From Pseudomonas parafulva (GTDB taxonomy: Bacteria > Pseudomonadota > Gammaproteobacteria > Pseudomonadales > Pseudomonadaceae), in contig NZ_CP009747.1 in the NCBI RefSeq assembly GCF_000800255.1, positions 124,001 through 188,000 on the forward strand: 64,000 nucleotides of DNA. Reading direction: 5' to 3'. Below the pieces are notes generated by a model. The model was given only the letters and a program-made list of their open reading frames with translations. It was not told the origin of the DNA and ran no database searches. Shown here piece by piece: positions 40,650-48,709 of this stretch. Position 1 is the stretch's first letter, and each line of letters starts with the position of its first letter. Position numbers and translations under genes: made by a program.

Positions 40650-41126
40650 ATGAGCAACCCGAACAAAGACGTGATCGACGTACTGAACAACCTGATCGAG
40701 TACAGCAAAGACGGCGAGAAGGGTTTCAAGGAATCGGCCGATGATGTCAAGAATCCTCAACTGAAGGCATTCTTCGAGCAACGTGCAATCGACTGCGCCC
40801 AAGCCGCACGTGAACTGCAAGCTGAAGTGCGCCATCTGGGCGGCGATCCGGAAACCTCCACCAGCTTCAGCGGCGACCTTCACCGTGGCTGGCTGAACCT
40901 GAAATCGATGTTCACCGGCAAAGACGAAGAAGCCGTGCTGAACACCGTCGAAGAGGGCGAAGACCATGCGCTCAAGGCTTACAAAGAAGCCCGTGAAAAG
41001 CTGGTCAAGCTCAACAATGCCAACGCACACAATGCGTTGACTTTGGTCGACGGCCAGTTGCAAGGCGTGCAGCGTAACCACGACCAAGTCAAGACTCTGC
41101 GCAACGCTGCCCGCGCCAAGTCTTAA
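40650..41126 (+). CDS. PA2169-family four-helix-bundle protein (DUF2383)
   Basis: A 158-residue cytoplasmic protein, predicted as a ferritin-like four-helix bundle. It is rich in charged residues, with conserved segments DVLNNLIEYSKDGEKGF, FFEQRAIDCAQAARELQ and EGEDHALKAYKEA; the Glu/His pairs resemble a di-metal site, though this is inference. An AAGGAG site precedes the start, and a sigma-54-like element lies just upstream. Its TAA stop overlaps the stop of the convergent diguanylate cyclase gene within TTAA. Members are stress-associated in pseudomonads. Confidence 0.85.
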   Translation: MSNPNKDVIDVLNNLIEYSKDGEKGFKESADDVKNPQLKAFFEQRAIDCAQAARELQAEVRHLGGDPETSTSFSGDLHRGWLNLKSMFTGKDEEAVLNTVEEGEDHALKAYKEAREKLVKLNNANAHNALTLVDGQLQGVQRNHDQVKTLRNAARAKS

Positions 41127-42622
41127 ATAGCGGGTCCCTCTACGCGGTTACGGCCGTTGGCTTTGGCCCGGTAGAGCGCTTCATCGGCGGCACCCAGCAC
41201 CCTGGTCAGGTCGTGCTGGGTGCCGGCTTCATGCAGCCCGATGCCGATACTCACGGTGATCGGTCGCTCATCCCCTCCGAACGGCGGCAATGCTTCGACG
41301 CTCAGGCGGATACGCTCTGCCAATAGCCGCGCGCCGGCCAACTCGGTCTCCGGCAACACCACCTGAAACTCCTCACCGCCATACCGCGCTGCCAGGTCGG
41401 CCGGACGGCGGATGCTCAATTCGATAGTGCGCGCCACTTCACGCAGGGCATGGTCGCCACCGGCGTGACCATGGCGCTGGTTGAACGCCTTGAAATGATC
41501 CACATCGACCATCAGCACCGCCAACGGCGTGCGGTTGCGCTGGGCACGAGCCCATTCCTGACGCAGCACCTGATCCAGCCGCCTGCGGTTGGCCAGGCCG
41601 GTCAGGCTATCGGTGGCGGCCAGAGTGGCAAGGCCTTGCTCGGCATGATGACGGCGGCGCAATTCGCGTCCTAGCAGCAGCGTGAGCCAGAGAATGCCCA
41701 GGCACAGCACGCCGGTGGCCAAGCCGACGATGATCGCCGTACGTCGCCAGGCCTGGAAGACTTCGCTGGAGGAGTGCGCCACCAGTACGATCAAGGGCAG
41801 ATCGCCTACACGGGCGAAGGTGTACATGCGCTGTTCGTCGAACAATTCCGAATGGGCGCTGAAGCTGCCGCTGTGCTCTTGCAGGATGCGCTGGAAATTC
41901 GGTTGCTGGCTGAAGTCGCCGCCGATGGCCGGTTGTCCAGGCCCCAGGGGCTCTCGTGCAAGCAAGTGACCGCTGGTGTTGAGCAGGTTGATGCTGCTGT
42001 GCTCGCCGATGTCCAGGCGCTGGAACAGTTCGCTGAAGTACGACAGGCGCAGAGCGCCGGTCGCCAGGCCCGCGAACTCGCCATTGGCGCCTGAAATGCG
42101 TCGGCTGAAACTGATGCACCAATCCAGATCGCCCAGCCTGGCCTTGAACGGCGGCCCGATGAGCAGCCCGAGGTTGGGGTGGTCGCGATGCGCCTTGAAC
42201 ACGCCGGTATCAGCGAAATTGGCTTTGCGCGGGACCAGGCTGGTAGAGTCTCCGACCACATTGCCTTGCCCGTCCAGCCACAGCACATCGCCACGGCTCT
42301 GATCGACCAGCGCCGGGTTGAACAGCAGCCGATGCCGCATGGTACTCGGCACTTGCGCCAGGTCCTTGCGCCCCACCGCCCAGATGAGCTCCTTGAGCGA
42401 CTGGTCGTAAAGCTCCGCGTTATTAAGGATATCGCTCTCGATCAACTGGACGATGTTGCTCGACGCGCGGATTGACGATTGCTCGACGTTGTCCCGTTCA
42501 CGGCCCAGCAGGTAACTGACGATGCCGACTATCGCGAGCACGGCGAGGCAACTGCCCAGATTGAGGATCAGTTCGGGGTGAGGCCTGGAGAGGGTGGGGC
42601 GCGGGATTCGAGTGTGCGACAT
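41123..42622 (-). CDS. Membrane diguanylate cyclase (dCache-like sensor, GGDEF domain)
   Basis: A 499-residue protein that should make c-di-GMP. Membrane helices at the N-terminus (LILNLGSCLAVLAIVGIVSY) and near residue 300 (IIVGLATGVLCLGILWLTLLL) flank a periplasmic sensor region of about 250 residues. The catalytic site is GGEEF, preceded by an RPAD inhibitory site five residues upstream, so product inhibition is expected. The start is uncertain: ATG 42622 gives a normal topology, while an upstream ATG at 42727 would add 35 residues. Confidence 0.9.
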   Translation of the reverse strand: MSHTRIPRPTLSRPHPELILNLGSCLAVLAIVGIVSYLLGRERDNVEQSSIRASSNIVQLIESDILNNAELYDQSLKELIWAVGRKDLAQVPSTMRHRLLFNPALVDQSRGDVLWLDGQGNVVGDSTSLVPRKANFADTGVFKAHRDHPNLGLLIGPPFKARLGDLDWCISFSRRISGANGEFAGLATGALRLSYFSELFQRLDIGEHSSINLLNTSGHLLAREPLGPGQPAIGGDFSQQPNFQRILQEHSGSFSAHSELFDEQRMYTFARVGDLPLIVLVAHSSSEVFQAWRRTAIIVGLATGVLCLGILWLTLLLGRELRRRHHAEQGLATLAATDSLTGLANRRRLDQVLRQEWARAQRNRTPLAVLMVDVDHFKAFNQRHGHAGGDHALREVARTIELSIRRPADLAARYGGEEFQVVLPETELAGARLLAERIRLSVEALPPFGGDERPITVSIGIGLHEAGTQHDLTRVLGAADEALYRAKANGRNRVEGPAI

Positions 42623-42809
42623 CAGGCTCGCGACTGCATAAGCCCCTCTTGCCGTGAGGGTCGGGCTATCAAGCGGCGGCGACAGTGTAGGCAAGTGGCT
42701 ATTGTCGGACAAGACAGTCTGTCGCAAATGCGCGCCTCATGCGCGCCAGGCGAGCGGTGCTGGGCGAACGGGCAGAAGGCTGCCCGTTCGGAGAGTGGAC
42801 GGTTGCCGC

Positions 42810-44138
42810 TCAGAACACCGCGAGCGGGTAATCGACGATCAGACGGATCTCGTCGTTGTCGTTGTCCACCGCCGAGTAGCCTCGACTGCCCCGGTGGCTG
42901 GCATAGCGCAGCAGCAGCGAGAGGTCCTTGAACTGCCCTTCCTGGAAGACGTATTTCACGTCCAGGTCGCGCTCCCAGTGGCGCGCATCCTTGCCCTCGG
43001 CGCTGTACCACTGACCGTAGCCGGCGCTGTCTGGATCGGCTCGGGTCAGGTCAAGTTTGCCCCGCGAGTACGACAGGGACGTGCTCAGTCCGGCTATGCC
43101 GAGCCCGGAAAAGTCATAGCCATATTGCAGCTTCCACGACCGCTCGCCCGGTCCGTTGAAGTCCGAGTACATGCGCGAGTTGTCCAGGTAAATGCTGTCG
43201 CCCAGGTTGATGTAGTCGAACGGTGTGTTGCCGTTGACCCGCTGGTAGGCGGTGGTGACGCTGTGGTGGCCGGCCGCCACGGTGAAATGCAGGCTGTAGG
43301 TGTTGTTGTCGATCTTGCCCAGTTTGGCCTGGCCGGTGTCCTGAGTGTGATAGACATGCACGCCTGGGTTCAGGCTGAGGCTGTCGTTGACCACATAGGT
43401 GTAGTCGAAGTCCGCGTAGTACTGGTTCCAGATGTCCTTGAGCTCGGCGGCGTAGAGGTTGGCGGTAATGTTCGGTAAGCCGCTCCAGGCCGCGCCGGCC
43501 CAGGACAAATGCTTGCTGCGCTGATCGTCCGTACGCTGGCTGTAGTAAGTATCGATACGCCGGTGGCCGCTCTGGTTGTAGGGCTTGGTGAAGCTGACCT
43601 GACCGCCTTCGAGCAGCAACCCGTCGAAATGGGTATTGCGCAGGGCTACGCCCCGGAAGGTCTGCGGCAGCATGCGGGTCTCGCCGCCGGCGATTACCGG
43701 GTTGGTGAGAAACAGGTCGCCTGCTTTGAGTTCGGTGTCGAAGCCCTTGAGTTTCACGGCGGCACCCGCGCTGGAGAAGCTAGTGGGCGCTGCGCCCAGG
43801 GCATCTTCGTTTTTCTGGTGAGTGGGCAGCAGGCTGGTGCCGGCGTGTCCGCCGCCGCCGTCGAGCTTCAGGCCTAGCATGCCGTAGGCATCGATGCCCA
43901 CACCGAGTGCGCCGGGCGTATAGCCGGACTCGAAGCGCGCGACCGCCCCCTGTCCCCACTCGCGGTTGTCGCGTACGTCATGCGCGAGTTGGTTGCGGTA
44001 GAAATAGGCATTGCGAAAGTGCAGGTTCAGCGATGAACCCTCGACGAAACCCTCAGCCTTCTCTTCGGCATGGGTTGTGGAAGACATCATTGCAGAAAGC
44101 GCAACGAATAGCGGCGTGAGACGGACAGCGAAGGACAC
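42810..44138 (-). CDS. OprD-family outer membrane porin
   Basis: A 442-residue porin with a cleavable signal peptide (about residues 1-24, ending SSTTHA). Family features are the early [14 protein letters not shown] strand, [23 protein letters not shown], the mid-protein [24 protein letters not shown], and a C-terminal aromatic Phe for barrel assembly. OprD-type channels take up small carboxylates, amino acids or peptides; the substrate cannot be told. The start codon is GTG with AAGGAG 9 nt upstream, since an in-frame stop lies just before it. Confidence 0.9.
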   Translation of the reverse strand: MSFAVRLTPLFVALSAMMSSTTHAEEKAEGFVEGSSLNLHFRNAYFYRNQLAHDVRDNREWGQGAVARFESGYTPGALGVGIDAYGMLGLKLDGGGGHAGTSLLPTHQKNEDALGAAPTSFSSAGAAVKLKGFDTELKAGDLFLTNPVIAGGETRMLPQTFRGVALRNTHFDGLLLEGGQVSFTKPYNQSGHRRIDTYYSQRTDDQRSKHLSWAGAAWSGLPNITANLYAAELKDIWNQYYADFDYTYVVNDSLSLNPGVHVYHTQDTGQAKLGKIDNNTYSLHFTVAAGHHSVTTAYQRVNGNTPFDYINLGDSIYLDNSRMYSDFNGPGERSWKLQYGYDFSGLGIAGLSTSLSYSRGKLDLTRADPDSAGYGQWYSAEGKDARHWERDLDVKYVFQEGQFKDLSLLLRYASHRGSRGYSAVDNDNDEIRLIVDYPLAVF

Positions 44139-44238
44139 CAGTCAATGCTCCTTTGGTTGAACGGTGGAGCGCCATTTCAAGGTTCGAATTGAAAGCGTCC
44201 ACACATCGGACGTACTGCGCCAACGTCATGTTCAAGCG

Positions 44239-44267
44239 CAAAAAAAAGCCGCTGATGCGCAGCGGCT
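44239..44267 (-). terminator. Terminator of the small periplasmic protein gene
   Basis: On the minus strand AGCCGCT pairs with AGCGGCT around a 7-nt loop and is followed by a run of eight T. It lies about 77 nt after the stop at 44344 and separates this gene from the OprD porin gene. Confidence 0.85.
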
Positions 44268-44343
44268 AATGGAGGCTAACACACTGGCATGGGCACTGTT
44301 AAATACCTAGCCATCAAGGCACAAGCGCCTATTGAGTGACCGA

Positions 44344-44568
44344 TCAGCTATCGGCCTGATCCCCTTCGAGCGTCTTCGAAGCGGTCTGTTGCGCATCTTT
44401 TCCGGCGTCATGCTGCTGCGCGGCGTAGGCGTCCTGTGACTGCTGCAGGCTCGCTGCGATCTCGGCGTTACGGGCGACGAAGGCCGGCGATTCTTCAGCC
44501 ATGGCCAGGGGCGACAACAACAGGGACGACAGGACGAAGACGCTGGCAATACCCATACTGTTGGACAT
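44344..44568 (-). CDS. Small secreted/periplasmic protein of unknown function
   Basis: A 74-residue protein with a clear signal peptide (MSNSMGIASVFVLSSLLLSP, then LAMA-EE), leaving about 50 mature residues. The mature part is hydrophilic and Gln/Ala/Asp-rich (NAEIAASLQQSQDAYAAQQH) with no cysteine. It has its own terminator, so it is a free-standing transcript. Function is unknown; it may be a stress-related periplasmic peptide. Confidence 0.7.
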   Translation of the reverse strand: MSNSMGIASVFVLSSLLLSPLAMAEESPAFVARNAEIAASLQQSQDAYAAQQHDAGKDAQQTASKTLEGDQADS

Positions 44569-44873
44569 TTGAAACTACCTTCTTGCGTGGCAAGTGTGAA
44601 TTGGGACAGCGCTAAGTTAGTCCTGTGCAGGCCGATGAAACAGCGCTCAACAAGAGAATCACTCTTGTATTAAACGTAACTATAAGTCGCTAAATGTTCG
44701 CCAAAAGCGCTGAAAACGCCTGGGTTGAGCGCCTGCCTTCATTTCCCCGTGCGTAGGCGCCAATGCCGTGGGTGGCCACTTGCCAGTTGGTTGCCGTGGA
44801 TCAATGTTCCCGCAGCGGTTGCCCCTAGAGTCGAGCACCCTGCCGATTGTCCCCACGATGCTGAGAGCCTGCG
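44569..44873. promoter_or_regulatory. Divergent gap with inverted repeat
   Basis: This 305-bp gap lies between the small periplasmic gene and the Aer-like gene. It has no gene. An inverted repeat ACAAGAG-N5-CTCTTGT spans 44650-44668, 82 nt before the minus-strand start, in AT-richer sequence; it could be an operator. No firm promoter boxes were assigned. Confidence 0.4.
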
Positions 44874-46412
44874 ATGAAGTGCAATGTGCCCATAACCGGT
44901 CGAGCCGTGGATTATCCGGCCGATGCCAACATTCTTTCGACCACCGACCTGGACAGCGTCATTACCTACGCCAATGACGACTTCGTACGCATCAGTGGTT
45001 TTTCCCGCGACGAACTGCTTGGCCAACCTCACCATGTGGTGCGCCATCCTGACATGCCGGCGCGCGCGTTCGAACAGATGTGGCGAGCGCTGAAGTCCGG
45101 ACGTTCGTGGATGGGCTTGGTGAAGAACCGCTGCCGTAATGGCGACCATTACTGGGTCAGTGCCTTCGTCACGCCGATCAGCAGCGCGGGAAGCACGGTC
45201 GAGTACCAGTCGGTACGCACACGCCCCACCGACGAACAGATCGCCGCCGCCGAGCAGTGCTATGCGCGTCTGCGCAACGGGCGGCAGCGCTGGTGGGAGC
45301 GCTTGCCGGTACCGGGGCTGCAAGCGCGGCTGTCGCTGAGCATGGCGATGGTGCTGGCGCTGGTGATGGGTGTTGGCCAGGGCTGGACGTCACTGCGTTG
45401 GTACGAGGCGCTGTTTCAATGGACTGCGGCCGTCGCGTTGGCCAGCCTGGCGACCTGGGCACTGCTGCGCCCTTTCGAGCGCCTGCGCAGCCAAGCGCGA
45501 GCGCTGGCCAACAACCCCTTGAGCCAGCAGTTGTACACCGGTCGGCGTGACGACATCGGTCAAATCGACTTCGCCCTGTGCATGCTCAAGGCGCAACTGG
45601 GCGCGGTGGTTGGGCGCATTGGCGATACGTCGACGCGCCTGGCTGGGCACTCTGGTTCGTTGGTCGAGGCCACCGAGGCCAGCCACGCCAACAGTCTTGA
45701 ACAGCAGAGCCAGGCGGATCAGGTCGCGACCGCCATCCACCAGATGAGCGCCAGCGTCGCCCAGGTGGCCAGCAGTGCGCAGATGGCAGCGCTGGCGGCC
45801 GATCAGGCCGAGGACGAGACCCAGTGCGGGCATCGCATGGTCGAGCGCAATCGCTGCGCGATCCAGGACCTGGCCGGCTCGCTGGTGGAGGCGAGCGAGG
45901 TGATCCAGCGCCTGGAGAGCGACAGCGGCGAGATCTCCAGTGTGCTCGATGTGATTCGCGGCATCGCCGAACAGACCAACCTGCTCGCGCTCAATGCCGC
46001 CATCGAGGCCGCCCGCGCCGGTGATCAGGGCCGCGGTTTCGCAGTGGTGGCCGATGAGGTGCGGGGGCTGGCCCAGCGCACCGCTCAGTCAACCCATGAG
46101 ATTCAGCGCATGATCGGCGCCGTACAGGGAGGTACTCGCGCGGCAGTGCAGGTGATGCGCCAGAGTAGTGCGCATGCCGGGCACAGCGTCGAGCAGGCGC
46201 GTCTGGCCAGCGATGCGCTGGACGGCATCAGCGTGCGGGTCAACCAGATCAACGAGATGAGCCTGCAGATCGCGGCCGCGGTGGAGCAGCAGAGCCAGGT
46301 GAGCGAGGCCATCAACCGCAACATCGTCAGCATCCGCCAAGCCAGCGAAGCCACCGTGTCGGTGGGGCAACGCAGCCACGGTAGCGCCGCGGATGTGGCC
46401 GCGCTGGCCTAG
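44874..46412 (+). CDS. aer: Aer-type PAS-domain aerotaxis receptor, ending at an amber codon
   Basis: A 512-residue membrane chemoreceptor. An N-terminal PAS domain (about residues 20-120; [20 protein letters not shown]) with the FAD-type features of Aer is followed by two hydrophobic segments (about 150-200), HAMP-like sequence and the MCP hairpin [20 protein letters not shown]. The frame ends at TAG 46410-46412, yet the next 14 codons continue in frame with LRRLADEFWRRSR and a TGA at 46455-46457. That continuation looks like the normal C-terminus, so the TAG is either a nonsense mutation, a read-through site or a sequencing error. Confidence 0.88.
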   Translation: MKCNVPITGRAVDYPADANILSTTDLDSVITYANDDFVRISGFSRDELLGQPHHVVRHPDMPARAFEQMWRALKSGRSWMGLVKNRCRNGDHYWVSAFVTPISSAGSTVEYQSVRTRPTDEQIAAAEQCYARLRNGRQRWWERLPVPGLQARLSLSMAMVLALVMGVGQGWTSLRWYEALFQWTAAVALASLATWALLRPFERLRSQARALANNPLSQQLYTGRRDDIGQIDFALCMLKAQLGAVVGRIGDTSTRLAGHSGSLVEATEASHANSLEQQSQADQVATAIHQMSASVAQVASSAQMAALAADQAEDETQCGHRMVERNRCAIQDLAGSLVEASEVIQRLESDSGEISSVLDVIRGIAEQTNLLALNAAIEAARAGDQGRGFAVVADEVRGLAQRTAQSTHEIQRMIGAVQGGTRAAVQVMRQSSAHAGHSVEQARLASDALDGISVRVNQINEMSLQIAAAVEQQSQVSEAINRNIVSIRQASEATVSVGQRSHGSAADVAALA

Positions 46413-46478
46413 GAGCTGCGGCGGCTGGCCGACGAGTTCTGGCGCCGCAGCCGCTGAAGATCCTTCAGGGTGGATGCG

Positions 46479-47213
46479 TCAGAACCCGATGAAGGCGTAG
46501 TACACCGGCGCTTGGGCGGTGGTCAGCAGCCCGTGCTGTTGCAGATCTTGCGTCAGGTCGGAGTCTTCCAAGTGCACCGACCACGCGGCGGCGGGTGCCT
46601 GCTGCCTGCTTTCCAGCGCCGTCAGGAAGGCCTGCATGTCAGGCAGCCAGGCGGTGAAACCATTGCCTTTGAGCGCGCTGGTGGTCATGCCCAGCCTCTG
46701 GCAGACCGCGACCTTGGCGGCGATGTCGTCGCGGTCGGCCTGGCGCGATGCGTCGATCAGGGCGGCGAGGTGTGGATCGGCAGGGCGATTGCCAACGATC
46801 AGTTGCGGGCCTTGCTGCCAGGCTTCGGGCGGGCAGTCCTTGGCGTCTGGGCGCAGCGGCAGGTGCGGATTGATTTCCGCCGGGTAGATACGGCACACCA
46901 GCGGCCGAGTTGCATAGATGCCGCACAGGTTGTCGGCATCAAGATGACGGCAGCGGCCGGGGTTGAAGGCGGCGAAGGTGACCGAAACGTGCAGTTGGGC
47001 ATTGCCGCAGGGCACGGCCAGCGAGCGGCGTAGCACGTGGTCGCGCTGTTCGGGCGGCATGCCGGGGCCATCGGCGAGGAACCCTTCGATCAGCACCACC
47101 ACCTGGCCACCGTCACGGGCCCACTGGTGCGATTCGGCAAGCGTCAGCGGCACATGGTGACCGCTGCAGCACTTGCCACAGCCGGTGCAGGCGAAGCGCA
47201 GGCCCTCGCTCAC
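46479..47213 (-). CDS. YkgJ-family cysteine cluster protein
   Basis: A 244-residue cytoplasmic protein with the N-terminal CxxCxxCC signature (ACTGCGKCCSG) and two later cysteines in GRCRHLDADNLCGIY and PLVCRIYP, the typical set for a Zn- or Fe-S-binding YkgJ domain. Function is unknown. The GTG at 47213 overlaps the stop of the upstream gene as GTGA, indicating coupling; an in-frame ATG at 47231 is the alternative and would add six residues. It is convergent with the Aer-like gene. Confidence 0.82.
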   Translation of the reverse strand: MSEGLRFACTGCGKCCSGHHVPLTLAESHQWARDGGQVVVLIEGFLADGPGMPPEQRDHVLRRSLAVPCGNAQLHVSVTFAAFNPGRCRHLDADNLCGIYATRPLVCRIYPAEINPHLPLRPDAKDCPPEAWQQGPQLIVGNRPADPHLAALIDASRQADRDDIAAKVAVCQRLGMTTSALKGNGFTAWLPDMQAFLTALESRQQAPAAAWSVHLEDSDLTQDLQQHGLLTTAQAPVYYAFIGF

Positions 47214-47521
47214 TTCGCGCCCGGCTTCCATTCGGTGACGTAGGCCTGGTGCTGGGCGCGATCGTACAGGCACAGTTCGGTGCCGGCCCGGTTTTTCATG
47301 TGCTTGGGTTTGTAGACGCCTTCGATCAGCAGTGCGCTGTAGGCGGTACGGTCGTCGAACTCGGCAGGCTTGCCCAGGGCATGGGCATCCTTGAACTGGC
47401 TGGCGGCCAGGCAACTCTTGACCATCTGCTGGCGGTACTGGTTCCAGGCGTCGGAACTGGAGGCATGGGCCGCGCCGGCGGTCATGGCCAGCGCGATCAG
47501 GGCAGTACGAAGAAGTGTCAT
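47210..47521 (-). CDS. Small secreted protein upstream of the YkgJ-type gene
   Basis: A 103-residue protein with a signal peptide (MTLLRTALIALAMTAGAAHA). The mature part begins SSSDAWNQYRQQMVKSCLAA and contains two cysteines (KSCLAAS and ELCLYDR) that could form a disulfide in the periplasm. Function is unknown. Its stop overlaps the start of the cysteine cluster protein by 4 nt, so the two are an operon. Similar pairs are conserved in pseudomonads as far as known. Confidence 0.75.
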   Translation of the reverse strand: MTLLRTALIALAMTAGAAHASSSDAWNQYRQQMVKSCLAASQFKDAHALGKPAEFDDRTAYSALLIEGVYKPKHMKNRAGTELCLYDRAQHQAYVTEWKPGAK

Positions 47522-47609
47522 GGCGATACCGACAAATAGACTCGGAAGGGTAGGAAGTATGCCCGAGTCCTACCCTTCATCAAGTGAAGGCACTAGGCCG
47601 CCAACTGTA

Positions 47610-48509
47610 TCAGCGTTTTTCCGCATGCACCGCGCGCGCCGCCACCACCAGGCAGTCGGTCAGCTCGGGCGAGGAAAACTTGGTGAGGATTGCGTTGGCA
47701 CCGGCGAGCTTGGCCTTTTCGGCGCTCATCGCGCTGTCCAGCGAGGTGTGCAGCAGGACATAGAGGTGCTGGAAGTCGGGTGTCTCGCGTAGCGTCCGGG
47801 TGAAGGCGTAGCCATCCATTTCCGACATCTCGATGTCGGACACCACGATGTTGATTTCCTGCCCGGTGCCCTGCTGTTCCAGCAGCACGTTGATCGCGTC
47901 CTTGGCGCTGCGTGCGGTGTGGCATTCCAGCCCGAGGTGGCGCAGGGTGTGCACGGACTGTTGCAGGGCCACCTGGCTGTCGTCCACCACCAGGATGTTG
48001 GCCGCCGCGAGCAGGCTGGCATCTTCCTCGGCGAGCTGGCCGGAAGGGGCTTCGGGCGGCGGTGGCGCGATGCCGTGGATGACCTTTTCGATATCCAGCA
48101 CCTGCACCAGCGCGTTGTCCACGCGGGTGACGCCGGTGATGTAGGAACGGTTGCCGGAACCATAAGGTGGCGGTTTGATGTCGGTGCTCAGGCAATGCAC
48201 GATGCGGCTTACCGCCTGGACGTGCAGCCCCTGGCGCGAGCGGCTGATGTCGGTGACGATCAGGCAGCCGCCGTCCGGGTCGGCCAGCGGTTGCTCGCCG
48301 ATCGCCCGGGACAGGTCGATCACCGACAGCGACTGCCCGCGCAGGGTGGCCACGCCTTTGACGTGGGGGTGGGATTCGGGAAGCTTGGTCAGCGACGGGC
48401 AGGGGATGATTTCGCTCACTTTGAGCAGATTGATCGCCATCAGCTTGCCGCTTCGCAGGGTGAACAGCAGCAGGGACAATGCGTCCGCGCGGGCATTGGG
48501 CGTGGCCAT
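47610..48509 (-). CDS. cheV: Chemotaxis coupling protein CheV
   Basis: A 299-residue protein with an N-terminal CheW-like domain (LLLFTLRSGKLMAINLLKVSEII through the VIDLSRAIG strand, about residues 10-160) and a C-terminal receiver domain (ANILVVDDSQ, phospho-acceptor Asp in VVSDIEMSEMDG, Lys in ILTKFSSP). CheV couples chemoreceptors to CheA and is tuned by phosphorylation. ATG 48509 is chosen because the CheW fold starts there. It joins the Aer-like and BdlA-like receptors as the third chemotaxis gene in the window. Confidence 0.93.
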   Translation of the reverse strand: MATPNARADALSLLLFTLRSGKLMAINLLKVSEIIPCPSLTKLPESHPHVKGVATLRGQSLSVIDLSRAIGEQPLADPDGGCLIVTDISRSRQGLHVQAVSRIVHCLSTDIKPPPYGSGNRSYITGVTRVDNALVQVLDIEKVIHGIAPPPPEAPSGQLAEEDASLLAAANILVVDDSQVALQQSVHTLRHLGLECHTARSAKDAINVLLEQQGTGQEINIVVSDIEMSEMDGYAFTRTLRETPDFQHLYVLLHTSLDSAMSAEKAKLAGANAILTKFSSPELTDCLVVAARAVHAEKR

Positions 48510-48671
48510 GGGCAACCTTCGGGAGTATCGAAACGGGAGGATACCCAGCTTATCGGCCTGGCGCGGCCAGGCTTGAGGGGGCGAAAAAGAAATGCGGGCC
48601 ACGGCCTTGAAGACCAGGCGGTGGCCCGCGATGAATCAGTATCGAAGTGGCGTTGCCCGCGCCCGAGGATC

Positions 48672-48700
48672 GGGAGCGCGGGTGAACCCGCACTCCTCGG
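48672..48700. repeat. REP-like palindromic element
   Basis: GCGGGT-GA-ACCCGC (48678-48691) with flanking CTCC resembles the REP elements spread through P. putida genomes. It lies between cheV and the first autotransporter gene; only one copy is seen in the window. Confidence 0.45.
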
Positions 48701-48709
48701 ACTGGCGCG

